Below are positions 33,199 through 41,784 of a DNA stretch of 64,000 nt, one piece after another (the first letter of the stretch is position 1; every line of letters starts with the position of its first letter). Origin of the DNA: Bacillota bacterium (GTDB lineage: Bacteria > Bacillota > Clostridia > Christensenellales > UMGS416); the NCBI GenBank assembly GCA_023421955.1, contig JAEZSE010000044.1:62001-126000 (forward strand), given 5' to 3'. Under the pieces are notes generated by a model, which was given only the letters and a program-made list of their open reading frames with translations, did not search any database and had not been told where the DNA came from. The position numbers were made by a program, and so were the translations under genes.

Positions 33199-33438
33199 AT
33201 GATTCTTCCCTGGAATCGCCGTGAAGTGTACATGGGCAACTCGCTTAAGGAGTTTTCCGATGCGCGGCAGGCGTTGGCCTCCGCCGGCATCAAATATAAA
33301 CACAGGGTTGTGGACAATTACCGCAACCGGGGCCGAACCGGCAGCCTGGGCCTGAACCAGGAGCTGATGGTGACCTATTACCTCTATGTGCACAAGCAGG
33401 ATTATGAGCGGGCTTGCACGATGATCCGCCGGTCTTGA
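33199..33438 (+). CDS. Small protein resembling the DUF2007 / putative signal-transducing family
   Basis: A 79-aa soluble protein: MILPWNRREVYMGNSLKEFS, then ALASAGIKYKHRVVDNYRN and LYVHKQDYERACTMI. The order beta strand, helix with aligned Ala-Gly-Ile, beta strand and final KxDYExA matches DUF2007-like proteins (short ferredoxin-like fold). Function is unknown. AGGAGGG precedes the ATG. It lies 13 bases before the second metallophosphoesterase gene. Confidence 0.6.
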   Translation: MILPWNRREVYMGNSLKEFSDARQALASAGIKYKHRVVDNYRNRGRTGSLGLNQELMVTYYLYVHKQDYERACTMIRRS

Positions 33439-33451
33439 CGGAGGCATTTTA

Positions 33452-34363
33452 TTGCTGATGCACGAAAGAAAAAAACAAATCAGAAAATGGCCAGCCCGCA
33501 TTGCCAAAGCCGTTTTGCTATTGGCAACGCTGGCGGCACTGGCACTGCTGTGGGGCTTTGCCATCGAGCCATCACTGCTCACCGTGACCAACATTGAGTT
33601 TGCCGATGAACGGCTGCCGTCGGAGCTGGATGGCATGCGGGTGGTGTTCTTCGCAGACTTGCATGTGGGTTCTGTCTATCCTGAGACCGAATCGGAGCGG
33701 GTGGCCAGGAAGATCACCGCGCTCAAGCCTGACCTGGTGTTGTTTGGCGGCGACCTCACCCAGTGGGAAGAGCCGGGAAAGGAGCCCGACAGCCAGCGGG
33801 TGGCGGCGGCTTTCGCGGCTATTGAAGCCACGTATGGTAAATACGCCGTGCTGGGCAACCACGACGTCTGGCCGGAGGGCATGCGGGATGAGGCGCTGGG
33901 CATGCTGGAAGGCAGCGGTTTCACGGTGTTGGAGAACCAGGCTGTAGAGATTACCCCCGGCTTTTGGCTGACGGGCACAAAACCCTTTACGCTGCACCGG
34001 CAGGGCAACACCGAAGCGAAAGGCGGCGTAGCACGGCCTGCCCTGGATGGCCAATTCACATTGTTGCTGGCCCATGAGCCGGCACAAGTGGACGATTGGG
34101 TAGAGTATCCGTTTGCGTTGCAGCTCTCCGGTCACACGCACAACGGGCAGGTGGCACTGCCCTTCCTTGGGCCATTGGCCAAAACCTATGGCACCAATGG
34201 GTATTACGCGGGCAAATACCAGGTGCGCGACACGCTGCTATATGTGACCAGAGGTGTGGGCGTGATCGACAAGCATGTGCGGTTTGGCGCGCCGCCGGAG
34301 ATTGTGGTGGTGACGCTGAGGAAATCCCCCCTGTCGCCTTCGGGCGACATCCCCCCTTCATAA
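33452..34363 (+). CDS. Membrane-anchored metallophosphoesterase (paralogue)
   Basis: A 303-aa protein, homologous along its whole length to the one at 31948. Ligand motifs are FFADLHVGS, LFGGDLTQW, VLGNHDVW, LLLAHEP and LSGHTHNGQ; the membrane anchor is at 22-42. The TTG at 33452 has ideal spacing from GGAGG; the ATG at 33458 is the alternative. The last 16 residues (RKSPLSPSGDIPPS) are encoded by an R1 repeat that supplies the stop codon. The duplication suggests related but separate substrates. Confidence 0.85.
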   Translation: MLMHERKKQIRKWPARIAKAVLLLATLAALALLWGFAIEPSLLTVTNIEFADERLPSELDGMRVVFFADLHVGSVYPETESERVARKITALKPDLVLFGGDLTQWEEPGKEPDSQRVAAAFAAIEATYGKYAVLGNHDVWPEGMRDEALGMLEGSGFTVLENQAVEITPGFWLTGTKPFTLHRQGNTEAKGGVARPALDGQFTLLLAHEPAQVDDWVEYPFALQLSGHTHNGQVALPFLGPLAKTYGTNGYYAGKYQVRDTLLYVTRGVGVIDKHVRFGAPPEIVVVTLRKSPLSPSGDIPPS

Positions 34364-34377
34364 GGGAGGGTGGGGAG
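34318..34377. repeat. R1 repeat overlapping a gene end
   Basis: A consensus R1: TGTCGCCTTCGGGCGACA first hairpin, then CCCCCCTTCATAAGGGAGGG. The metallophosphoesterase stop codon lies inside its second hairpin. Confidence 0.8.
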
Positions 34378-34394
34378 TCGTCCTTTCCGGTATC

Positions 34395-34462
34395 TAGGGG
34401 CGGGGTTCTCGGTTGCATAGGCGAGCAGCATTCGCAGAGTGCGGCCAGCCCATACCCGCCCT
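34395..34462. repeat. R4 repeat copy with GCA-loop hairpin
   Basis: AGGGGCGGGGTTCTCGGTTG to GCCAGCCCATACCCGCCCTG. The internal hairpin CATTC-gca-GAGTG sits in the middle. A longer copy at 56280-56395 has extra hairpin modules inserted at the same point. Confidence 0.6.
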
Positions 34463-34477
34463 GATACTCAAGAAGTT

Positions 34478-35059
34478 TTAGAGAAAAAGTGACACCGCAC
34501 AATAGACCAGCAGCAGCGCCATCGCGATGTTGAAGGCCAACTGGTGCCTGGCGATGAACCGTTGAAACACCGCCCCGAAGGCAGCCCAGCTGCAGGTGGA
34601 CGCGACGGTGAGCAGGGAAAGGACCAGTGCCAGCGCCGCGATGGGCAGCACGGTGTGGTAATACGGTGTGATGTAGGTGGCGGCCACGGTGATGCCAAAC
34701 AGCACACCCTTGGGGTTGATGAATTGCAGCAGCACGCCGGACAGAAAGCTGGTGTGCTCCTTCTGCCCATCTTGGCCATGGGGCTTGCTCAAGAGTGTTT
34801 TGATTGCAAGGTAGGCCATGTATGCTGCGCCGACGGCGGCCATCCACGGCTTGACCTGCGGCAGCACGCCATAAAGCGCCGCGCTGAATGCCACGCTGGC
34901 TGCCAGCATCAGCAGGAAGCCAACCGCCACGCCCAGGTTGAAGGGCATGCTCTTCCTGAAGCCATATCGGCCGGCGTTACCCAACGCCATAATGTTGTTG
35001 GGCCCCGGCGTGAAGATCGCCAGCAGTGAGAACGTGATGAACGACAGCATGTTTGGCAT
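34478..35059 (-). CDS. LysE family amino acid exporter
   Basis: A 193-aa membrane protein with six hydrophobic segments. The family signature TPGPNNIMALGNAGRYGF near residues 18-35 and FINPKGVLFGITVAATY near residue 115 are present. It would export an amino acid (threonine, homoserine, lysine or similar). It is transcribed divergently from an XRE-cupin regulator. Two 16-base palindromes in the shared promoter region suggest direct control. Confidence 0.9.
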   Translation of the reverse strand: MPNMLSFITFSLLAIFTPGPNNIMALGNAGRYGFRKSMPFNLGVAVGFLLMLAASVAFSAALYGVLPQVKPWMAAVGAAYMAYLAIKTLLSKPHGQDGQKEHTSFLSGVLLQFINPKGVLFGITVAATYITPYYHTVLPIAALALVLSLLTVASTCSWAAFGAVFQRFIARHQLAFNIAMALLLVYCAVSLFL

Positions 35060-35095
35060 GGTGCGGCCTCAATTCGTATGATATAATGCTCGCAG

Positions 35096-35150
35096 GTGCG
35101 AGATATCGCACATCTCCGTTATAATATATCACGTGTGCGTTATGTCGCAC
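35096..35150. promoter_or_regulatory. Twin operators between lysE and the XRE-cupin gene
   Basis: GTGCGAGATATCGCAC (35096-35111) and GTGCGTTATGTCGCAC (35135-35150) are two palindromes 39 bases apart centre to centre. A TATAAT (35120-35125) for the plus-strand regulator gene lies between them. Dimers bound at both sites could loop or cover both divergent promoters. Confidence 0.7.
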
Positions 35151-35161
35151 AAGAGGGAATT

Positions 35162-35716
35162 ATGGATCAACTCAACACCGTGGTGGGCGCCAACCTGAAG
35201 CGCCTGAGAGCCGAGCGGCAGATCAGCCTGGACCGTTTAAGCGACCTCACCGGCGTAAGTAAGAGCATGCTGGGCCAGATCGAGCGGGGAGAAACCAGCC
35301 CCACGATCAACACCATCTGGAAGATCGCCAACGGATTGAAGGTGTCATTCTCAGCGTTTCTGGAAAGGGACGAGCCGGCCAGCCAGCTGGTGGACCGGGT
35401 GGATGTGACGCCGCTCATTGAGGATGAAGGCAAATATGTGGTGCTGCCCTTCTTTGGTGTGGAAGGCCAGCGCAACTTCGAGATGTTCAGCTTCACGATA
35501 CAGCCCGGCGGAAAGATCGAGGCCGAGCCCCACTTTGCCGGCACACAGGAGTTCATCATGGTGTATGAAGGCGTTCTGACGATATGGGTGGACGGGCAGA
35601 AGTCACAGGTGAAAACCGGGCAGGCGTTCCGTTTTGACGCCGATGTGGAGCATGGGTATGTGAATGAGGGGAGCGAGACCATGCGGGGGTGCATGGTGTT
35701 GTATTATCCGAAATAG
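35162..35716 (+). CDS. XRE-family regulator with C-terminal cupin
   Basis: A 184-aa transcription factor. The HTH lies at about residues 9-63: LKRLRAERQISLDRLSDLTG, then VSKSMLGQIERGETSPTINT and IWKIANGLKVSF. The cupin sensor (residues 100-180) holds PGGKIEAEPHFAGTQEFIMV and GQAFRFDADVEHGY, which may bind an amino acid or a metal. It is divergent from the LysE exporter and probably controls it. The ATG at 35162 follows AAGAGGGAATT. Confidence 0.9.
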   Translation: MDQLNTVVGANLKRLRAERQISLDRLSDLTGVSKSMLGQIERGETSPTINTIWKIANGLKVSFSAFLERDEPASQLVDRVDVTPLIEDEGKYVVLPFFGVEGQRNFEMFSFTIQPGGKIEAEPHFAGTQEFIMVYEGVLTIWVDGQKSQVKTGQAFRFDADVEHGYVNEGSETMRGCMVLYYPK

Positions 35717-35756
35717 GTCGCATCGTAGAACTAGCTAAAGATCAGCCATTGATGTA

Positions 35757-35955
35757 GTGTTCTTTTGCATGTCAAAAGAACCAAAACCAACCGGGGGGAG
35801 CAAATTCCTAAGACCTCTGCGAGGCCGTCATCAGGGCGGGCCGACGGCAACTCGTCGGGCTTCGCCCTCCTCAAACAGCCGCTCGGCCTTAATCGCCCTG
35901 ATTTCCGCATCTCAGAGGGGGAATTTGCAAATCCCCCGGGCCCCCTTTAGGAGAC
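35757..35955. repeat. R3 foldback repeat, copy 1
   Basis: It begins with the hairpin GTTCTTTTG-catgt-CAAAAGAAC. GGGGGGAGCAAATTCC then pairs with GGGGGAATTTGCAAATCCCC at the far end. An inner hairpin CCGACGGCAACTCGTCGG and GGGCTTCGCCC fall in the middle. Short protein-like ORFs here are an artefact of the repeat. Confidence 0.8.
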
Positions 35956-35976
35956 GGCAAGAATAGCACAGGTATT

Positions 35977-36402
35977 CTATACTTCTTCCGTTTGAGCCAT
36001 TTCCTTCAGCGCTTCATACACCTGGGGCATATACCGGATCATATTGACAGGGCGGAAATCGCGGCCCACAAAGGCGTGGGCGGTGCGGCCCTCGGCCAGC
36101 AGCACGCGGTCTTCCTTGCGGATCACCTGATACAGGATGGAGAACTGCGCGCCCCTCACCTGCTCCACGCTGGCGCGGACAATGAGCTGGTCAAAATATC
36201 TTGCCGGCTGGCGGAAGCGGCAGCCGCACTCGATGAGCGGAAAAAAGAGCCCCTTCTGCTCGAGATCGCGGTAGGTAAAACCCGCAGCCATTAAGAGGTT
36301 GGTGCGGGCCTCCTCAAACCATGGGAAATAGCTGCCGTGGTAGACAATGCCCATCTGGTCTGTTTCGGCGTAGCGCACGCGCAGTTCGGTGTCGTGATGC
36401 AT
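35977..36402 (-). CDS. Acyl-CoA thioesterase (4HBT hot-dog fold, YbgC-like)
   Basis: A 141-aa hot-dog protein. VRYAETDQMGIVYHGSYFPW near residues 9-28 contains the catalytic Asp of the 4-hydroxybenzoyl-CoA thioesterase family. FEEARTNLLMAAGF follows in the central helix. It would hydrolyse acyl-CoA esters, possibly in fatty acid metabolism or membrane lipid homeostasis. It is a single gene between two R3 repeats. Substrate not determinable. Confidence 0.85.
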   Translation of the reverse strand: MHHDTELRVRYAETDQMGIVYHGSYFPWFEEARTNLLMAAGFTYRDLEQKGLFFPLIECGCRFRQPARYFDQLIVRASVEQVRGAQFSILYQVIRKEDRVLLAEGRTAHAFVGRDFRPVNMIRYMPQVYEALKEMAQTEEV

Positions 36403-36454
36403 TGTAATACCTCTGGTATTCTTCGATCATCGGGGGTCATGTAATTTCTCATAT

Positions 36455-36670
36455 CTCTACATGTTCCTTTTGGCGGCCAAAAGGAACCGAAAAACCCCGG
36501 GGGAGAGCAAGTTCCCAAGACCTCGCTTCAAAGCCTTTCAGGGCGGGCCGAAGACAACTCCTCGGTCACTGCGTTCCCTCGTCAAACAGTCTCTCGGCCT
36601 CTTCGCCCTTACAGGCTTCTCAGCCGAGGGAGAACTTGCAAATCCCCCGGACCCCCCTGAGGATACGAAA
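36455..36670. repeat. R3 foldback repeat, copy 2
   Basis: It begins with the hairpin GTTCCTTTTGG-cgg-CCAAAAGGAAC, the same position as copy 1 but with paired base changes. GGGGGAGAGCAAGTTCCC pairs with GGGAGAACTTGCAAATCCCC at the far end. Confidence 0.8.
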
Positions 36671-36678
36671 TACAGAAC

Positions 36679-37398
36679 TTAAAGAAGTCTGACCATACCC
36701 TTCTCAAAATACGGCACAACCTTCAGGCTGTCCATCTTCAAACAATACTCCACATCGTCGCCATAGCCGGCTTCGATCAGGTATTGGGCGTGGGCGCATT
36801 GATCCAGCGCCGAAACCAGGTCTTTGTGATAGTAGCGGTAAAGGTCGCAGGCCTGCACCGAAAGGTCATCCAGCGCCACGCCCTGCGTGCCCAGCGCGTC
36901 GATGATCGCCCCGGCGGTGAGCACATCCTCGGTGGTGAAGCGGCCCCGGGTGCCGGCGCAGAGGATTGTGACATCCATGCCGGAGGCCAGTGCGTCCCGC
37001 GCAACGGCAGAGGCATTGGCCATGGAGCCCACCGCCAACACGGCGGCGCCGGAAGCGGCGTGGATGGCGCGGGTGCCGTTGGTGGTGGTCATGATGAGTG
37101 TGAGCCCGGCCACCGTTTTGGCGCGGTATTCAAAGGGCGAGTTGCCGAAGTGAAACCCGGAAATGGGGTTGCCCTCCCGCTCGCCGCAGAGCCTTGCCAT
37201 GTCGCCGCCCAACTCGTGGTAAAGCTTCATGGCTTCCTCAATCTCCATCACGGGGATCACCGCGCGGGCGCCCTCGGCCAGCGCTACGGCCATCACCGTG
37301 GTGGCCCGCAGTGTGTCAATGACGATGACGAAGCGGTTTTTTATGGTGACGCCTTCATCCACAATGGCTTGCGGCGAGGCAAAGGTGCTGACTCTCAT
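36679..37398 (-). CDS. 2-phosphosulfolactate phosphatase family protein (ComB-like)
   Basis: A 239-aa Mg-dependent phosphatase. Family motifs are VIDTLRATTVMAVALAEGA, ARLCGEREGNPISGFHFGNS and TTTNGTRAIHAA, with ILCAGTRGRFTTEDVLTAGA near the C-terminus. In methanogens ComB acts in coenzyme M synthesis; bacterial members often have unknown substrates. GGAGG lies five bases ahead of the ATG. No sulfolactate pathway genes are adjacent, so the exact role is open. Confidence 0.85.
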   Translation of the reverse strand: MRVSTFASPQAIVDEGVTIKNRFVIVIDTLRATTVMAVALAEGARAVIPVMEIEEAMKLYHELGGDMARLCGEREGNPISGFHFGNSPFEYRAKTVAGLTLIMTTTNGTRAIHAASGAAVLAVGSMANASAVARDALASGMDVTILCAGTRGRFTTEDVLTAGAIIDALGTQGVALDDLSVQACDLYRYYHKDLVSALDQCAHAQYLIEAGYGDDVEYCLKMDSLKVVPYFEKGMVRLL

Positions 37399-37536
37399 GG
37401 GGCCTCCGTTAGTTGTATCTGAGAACAAGGCCTATTTTATACCAGATCGGCGATGTGATACAATAAAGCAAAATCCGCAAGGTTATGGTCGGTATTGCGA
37501 TAAGGGAATTGAGTCACTGTGCGGGAGGGCAGCGCC

Positions 37537-38793
37537 ATGGCAAGAGTGCTCGCGGTGATCTTATCGGTCTTGCTGCTGGCGGGGTGCGGGGCTGGGGCCT
37601 CTTTGCCAACCGCCACAAGTGCGCATACCACGCAGTCCGCCGCAGCCACAGCAACAGCTGAAAAGACCCCTGCCCCCTCCCCGACAATTCTACAAGCCAC
37701 TGCATCGGCAGAGGCAACAGCCACATTGGAACCAACAATCACGCTGGAGGAGGCAACTCCGGCGCCGACGGCAAGCTATCCGTTGGTGACGATCACCGAT
37801 CTGGAGCCGGGGCCGGGGCGGGATGTTGGCATTTTGGCCACAACTAATGGGAAAAGCATTTTCTACAGCAAGCTTTTCCTTTTCAATAATGCAGGAGAAG
37901 ACTACATTTGCATCTACCGGTTTGACCCGAAAACCAGGAAGAGTAAAGAGATCAGAAGAATTCCAGGTCGTGATTATATCGTGCGCCGACTATTCACGGA
38001 TTCAAAAGGCTCTTTGCTCTATTTTAAGGAAGACTTGAACAATTGGATGAGCAGCGGTATCTACAGGTATTCACCAAGCGGTGATCAGTTGCTTGTTGCC
38101 GCAGTGCAGGATGTAGTAAGGGTGGATCAAAACTACATCTATTACCATCCGCAAACAGAATGGGATGACGACAACCCCGACAGGCTCATGGCCTATGATC
38201 TGAAAAATGGCTCCATCGTGCAGGTAAACAATCAGAAAGATATTGTGCTGTTTGAAACTGGTGACAGCAGTGTGACTTGGGCTTACCAGAAAGGACAATG
38301 CAGAATATCAATACAAAACAGCTTTACGAAACAAACAAGGATTTGCAGCTTTCCAACAAGCGCATTTCCCTTCATGCACGCTGAGGATTTTGAACTCATC
38401 AATATCATGAAAGGCTTTGTCGTGGATAACACCCTTATTCTATTTATAAATTCGCCAAAAGCCCCGGCGAGACTTTACATATTCAAGATAGACATCAAAA
38501 AGAATAAAATTATTTCAAAGAAGGAGATCCCAGGCGAGAATGGCGGGATGGCACTATTTCAAGGCAAAATCTACTTTTACTCCTTTGAGGAAAAAGACGA
38601 AGATGCAAAAAACAGAAGAATCCAGTCATACACCATCAGCACCGGCAAACTACGCACTGTCAAGCGGCTTGCAGACTGCAGTTTTGAAGATGGCTTGATT
38701 ATCGAAGCCGTTGGGGGGTATCTATGGGTTGGCAGCTATTCCCACGGCGACGGTACCGGCTATTGGGACACCTTCTCCATCCCCCTCAAATAA
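37537..38793 (+). CDS. Lipoprotein with Pro/Thr linker and beta-propeller-like domain
   Basis: A 418-aa lipoprotein (lipobox LLLAGC). A 60-residue Ala/Thr/Pro-rich linker follows. The rest contains repeating strands such as ICIYRFDPKTRKSKEIRRI, LMAYDLKNGSIVQVN and RIQSYTISTGKLRTVKRL, typical of DUF5050-like propellers. It is homologous to the protein at 60328-61671. The good GGGAGGG site precedes the ATG at 37537. A surface sensor or binding role is plausible; no enzyme motif is seen. Confidence 0.65.
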   Translation: MARVLAVILSVLLLAGCGAGASLPTATSAHTTQSAAATATAEKTPAPSPTILQATASAEATATLEPTITLEEATPAPTASYPLVTITDLEPGPGRDVGILATTNGKSIFYSKLFLFNNAGEDYICIYRFDPKTRKSKEIRRIPGRDYIVRRLFTDSKGSLLYFKEDLNNWMSSGIYRYSPSGDQLLVAAVQDVVRVDQNYIYYHPQTEWDDDNPDRLMAYDLKNGSIVQVNNQKDIVLFETGDSSVTWAYQKGQCRISIQNSFTKQTRICSFPTSAFPFMHAEDFELINIMKGFVVDNTLILFINSPKAPARLYIFKIDIKKNKIISKKEIPGENGGMALFQGKIYFYSFEEKDEDAKNRRIQSYTISTGKLRTVKRLADCSFEDGLIIEAVGGYLWVGSYSHGDGTGYWDTFSIPLK

Positions 38794-38805
38794 GAAAGGC
38801 ACACC

Positions 38806-39903
38806 ATGAAAAAGCACAAAAAGAGCACCAAAACCTCGCAAATCACCCCCCGCCGCAAACCCTATCGCCAGACCTACGGCCTGCCGCCTGGCAGCCTGGT
38901 GCATGTGGGCGAAGTAAAGACCGAGGGCTCGGCCCTTTCGCTGATCCGCTACTCCGACAAGCTCTTTGAGGAGCAGGCAATCGGCATAGACGAGATCCCC
39001 AGCCCGGACAACGACCCCGCCACAGTGCAATGGGTCAACGTGGAGGGTCTGGCCGACGTTGCGGTGCTGGAGGCTGTGGGCAAGCGCTTCGACCTGCACC
39101 CCCTGGTGTTGGAGGACATTTTAAACACCGAGCAGCGCCCCAAGCTGGAGGACTACGGCAGCTACGCCTGCGCCGTGGTGAAGGTGCTAAGCCGGGCGCC
39201 CGACGGCGGCCTGCTGGTGGAACAGGAAAGCCTGGTGCTGGGCGACGGCTTCGTGCTGAGCTTTTCGGAACGCGACACCGACCTTTTTAAGCCGGTGATC
39301 GACCGCCTGCGCAAGGATATGGGCCGCATCCGGCGGGAAGGAGCCGGTTATCTGTTTTACTCGCTGCTGGATGTGATTGTAGACGATTACTTTGTGGTGC
39401 TGGAAGAACTTGGCGAACAGATTGAGGACGCCGAGGACGAGCTGGTGGCGAAACCCTCCTCCGACACGCTGAAGGCGATCTATGCGATGAAGCGCTGCAT
39501 GCTGCTGCTGCACAAGGCCGTGTGGCCCTTCCGCGAAGTGGTGGGGGCGCTGAGCCGGGGCGGCACCAGCCTGCTGAAGGAGGAGACCGGCATCTATCTG
39601 CGCGACCTGTATGACCATGTGATCCAGGTGATGGAGATTGCAGACACCCAGCGGGACATCCTTTCCGGCATGCTGGACATCTATCTTTCCTCCACCAGCA
39701 ACCGCTTGAACGAGGTCATGAAGGTGCTCACGATCATCTCCACGATCTTCATGCCATTGAGCTTTTTGGCCGGGGTGTATGGCATGAACTTCCAGCACAT
39801 GCCGGAGCTTGACAAGCCCTGGGCCTATCCGGCGGTGTGGGGTGTGATGGCACTGGTGGCGGGGCTGATGCTGGTGTATTTCAAGAGGAAGAAGTGGTGG
39901 TGA
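38806..39903 (+). CDS. corA: CorA-family magnesium/cobalt transporter
   Basis: A 365-aa membrane protein of the CorA family. The N-terminal cytosolic domain is followed by a long helix, and the C-terminus carries two membrane helices. The selectivity motif YGMNFQHMPEL lies between them and the tail ends in a positively charged KRKKWW. It imports Mg2+ (perhaps Co2+ or Ni2+) by channel mechanism. The Shine-Dalgarno is weak (AAGAAAGGC). It follows the lipoprotein gene by 12 bases. Confidence 0.92.
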   Translation: MKKHKKSTKTSQITPRRKPYRQTYGLPPGSLVHVGEVKTEGSALSLIRYSDKLFEEQAIGIDEIPSPDNDPATVQWVNVEGLADVAVLEAVGKRFDLHPLVLEDILNTEQRPKLEDYGSYACAVVKVLSRAPDGGLLVEQESLVLGDGFVLSFSERDTDLFKPVIDRLRKDMGRIRREGAGYLFYSLLDVIVDDYFVVLEELGEQIEDAEDELVAKPSSDTLKAIYAMKRCMLLLHKAVWPFREVVGALSRGGTSLLKEETGIYLRDLYDHVIQVMEIADTQRDILSGMLDIYLSSTSNRLNEVMKVLTIISTIFMPLSFLAGVYGMNFQHMPELDKPWAYPAVWGVMALVAGLMLVYFKRKKWW

Positions 39904-39952
39904 ACCCTCACCCCCGGCCCCCTCTCCCATGGGATTGGGAGAGGGGGAAGCT
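39904..39952. repeat. R2 palindromic repeat
   Basis: CCCTCACCCCCGGCCCCCTC, then TCCC-atgggatt-GGGAGAGGGGG. It lies 1 base after corA and may also act as its terminator. Confidence 0.65.
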
Positions 39953-39960
39953 TACATAAA

Positions 39961-40857
39961 CTATACCTTCAACTCCCAAAACGTCTCTGTGCTATACGGC
40001 GCAAACCCGATGCTGTAGTAAAACTGCTGGCTGGAGCCAACGAATGCCCGCTTGGCCCCGAGCTGCCCGCAGCGCTTCACGCCCTCCAGCACGGAGGCGC
40101 GGCCCATGCCCATGCGGCGGTAGCGCGGGTCGGTGGCCACAGGCTCCACCAGCGCGTTTTCGGTGCCCGGCTCATACCACATGCCGCAGTAGGACACAAA
40201 CTGGCCGTCCGGTGCCTCCACCGCGAGTTTGAGCGACAAGTTCACACTGGGGCCGGACACACTGACGCGCCGCTCCTCCAGCGCATCCGCCGTCTGAGGC
40301 GGGTTGTCGCCGTGGTTGAATCCGCGCCACAGCACAGCATTGTATTTGCCCATGTCAAACTGGTCGGCCAGGCTCACGATCCGGTAGCCCTCCGGCAGGC
40401 TGTAGGAAACCGCCTCCGTCGAGTATTCCAGCACCGCGTTGTGTTCCTTCTCCTGCGTGGCGCGGAAGCCCATCTGCCAGGCCGCCTGCTGAAACTGGCG
40501 GTCACCATCGGGGATCAGCACCTTGATCGAGCCATCCTTGGCCATATTGTCGCGGGCGTGGCGGAGCATGTCGGGCTTGAGGCAGCCATAGCGGCTGTCT
40601 ACCACAGGCCAAGCGTAACCCAGGCTCTGCTCATAGGCCATCAGCGCCACGATCCGGCCATTGTCCTCCCAGACGCCCATACGGGAGAGGTTTGCCGTGT
40701 CCAGATAGGGCAGCGAGAAGCCCCACTCCCAGCGGCCCCAATGGAAGCCGGGGGTGGCGGGCACAGGCTCATTCACCCGCAGCAGGAATTCGCGCACGCG
40801 GTGGTAATCCTCCGTGAAACCGGGGGTTGCGGTGTAGTTGCGGAATGTCGCGGTCAT
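39961..40857 (-). CDS. GNAT family acetyltransferase (second of a tandem pair)
   Basis: A 298-aa protein. The C-terminal GNAT domain (about 165-295) contains the acetyl-CoA loop RYRRMGMGRASVLEG and LGAKRAFVGSSQQFYYSIGF. The N-terminal half has a degenerate GNAT-like fold without the loop. It overlaps the upstream GNAT gene by four bases and is clearly its paralogue (same YNIGF/YSIGF end and motif order). Substrate is unknown. Confidence 0.85.
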   Translation of the reverse strand: MTATFRNYTATPGFTEDYHRVREFLLRVNEPVPATPGFHWGRWEWGFSLPYLDTANLSRMGVWEDNGRIVALMAYEQSLGYAWPVVDSRYGCLKPDMLRHARDNMAKDGSIKVLIPDGDRQFQQAAWQMGFRATQEKEHNAVLEYSTEAVSYSLPEGYRIVSLADQFDMGKYNAVLWRGFNHGDNPPQTADALEERRVSVSGPSVNLSLKLAVEAPDGQFVSYCGMWYEPGTENALVEPVATDPRYRRMGMGRASVLEGVKRCGQLGAKRAFVGSSQQFYYSIGFAPYSTETFWELKV

Positions 40858-41774
40858 GGCTTTCCTTCCCCCTGCGCGTCGGTGCGCAGCAACCAAAATG
40901 TTTCGTTCACCACAGGGCAAAACCCGATGTTGTAGTAGAATTGCTGGGCCGAGCCCACGAAGGCCCGTTTGGCACCCAGTTCACCGCAGCGGCGGGCGGC
41001 CTCCAGCACGACAGCGCGGCCCAGGCCCAGCTTGCGGTAATGTGGTTGTGTGGCCACAGGCTCCACAATGGCGTTTTCTCCGCCCTTGTACCACATCGTG
41101 CAGTGTGCGGCATATTCACCGTCTGGGGCCACCACAGCGGTCATCAAATGCCGGTTTCCGTTGGGGCTGCTCACGCAGCCGTCGCGCCAGGCCAGAAACT
41201 CCGCATCATCCGGAGCGGCCTCCGGGCCGTGGTTGAACCCGAACCACATGCAGCGATTGTATTTGCGCACATCGAACTCCTCATCGAAGCCGATCACGCG
41301 GTAACCATCGGGCAGCGTGCAGGCGGTGGCTTTTTCCGTGATGTCCAGCCGCGCGTTTTGCACCTTGTCCTGCGAGGGCCGGAACCCTCTGGCAAAAGCC
41401 ATGCGCTGCGCCTCGTCGTCGCTGTCGTCCACGATCAGCCGCACCGCACCGTCCTTTGCCAAATGGCACACGGCATGCTCCATCATCTCTGGCAACAAAT
41501 GCCGGTGCTCATTATCAGCACACAGCGCAACGGCGTTTGCATGGTCCTCGTAGGGTGTAGCGGCCACCAGTTTGCCGCCATTAAACCATAGGCCGATGTT
41601 TGCCAGCTCATCGGCATGGTAGACATCCCGAGCGGTCTGCCATTCCCAAAACACCCATTCCAGCAAGCCAACCCGCTCCCCTGTGCTGCTGATGCGATGC
41701 AAGAACTCGTGCAGCAAGCGGTAATCGTCGGTATAGCCGGTCTGGCCGGCGTAGTTTCGGGTTTTTATCACCAT
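40854..41774 (-). CDS. GNAT family acetyltransferase (first of a tandem pair)
   Basis: A 306-aa paralogue of the next gene. The acetyl-CoA motif is YRKLGLGRAVVLEAARRCG; the C-terminal segment GAKRAFVGSAQQFYYNIGF completes the fold. The ATG at 41774 follows AGGAGGG. The gene sits behind a structured leader with a terminator-like stem, so regulation by attenuation is likely. The two paralogues may acetylate related small molecules. Confidence 0.85.
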   Translation of the reverse strand: MVIKTRNYAGQTGYTDDYRLLHEFLHRISSTGERVGLLEWVFWEWQTARDVYHADELANIGLWFNGGKLVAATPYEDHANAVALCADNEHRHLLPEMMEHAVCHLAKDGAVRLIVDDSDDEAQRMAFARGFRPSQDKVQNARLDITEKATACTLPDGYRVIGFDEEFDVRKYNRCMWFGFNHGPEAAPDDAEFLAWRDGCVSSPNGNRHLMTAVVAPDGEYAAHCTMWYKGGENAIVEPVATQPHYRKLGLGRAVVLEAARRCGELGAKRAFVGSAQQFYYNIGFCPVVNETFWLLRTDAQGEGKP

Positions 41775-41784
41775 TTTCCCTCCT

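Noticed and set aside
35757..35966. Small ORFs with TGGSKFLRPLRG-like sequences in the R3 repeats
   Set aside because: The same ORF-like sequence recurs in each R3 copy because the repeat itself is conserved; there is no start signal.
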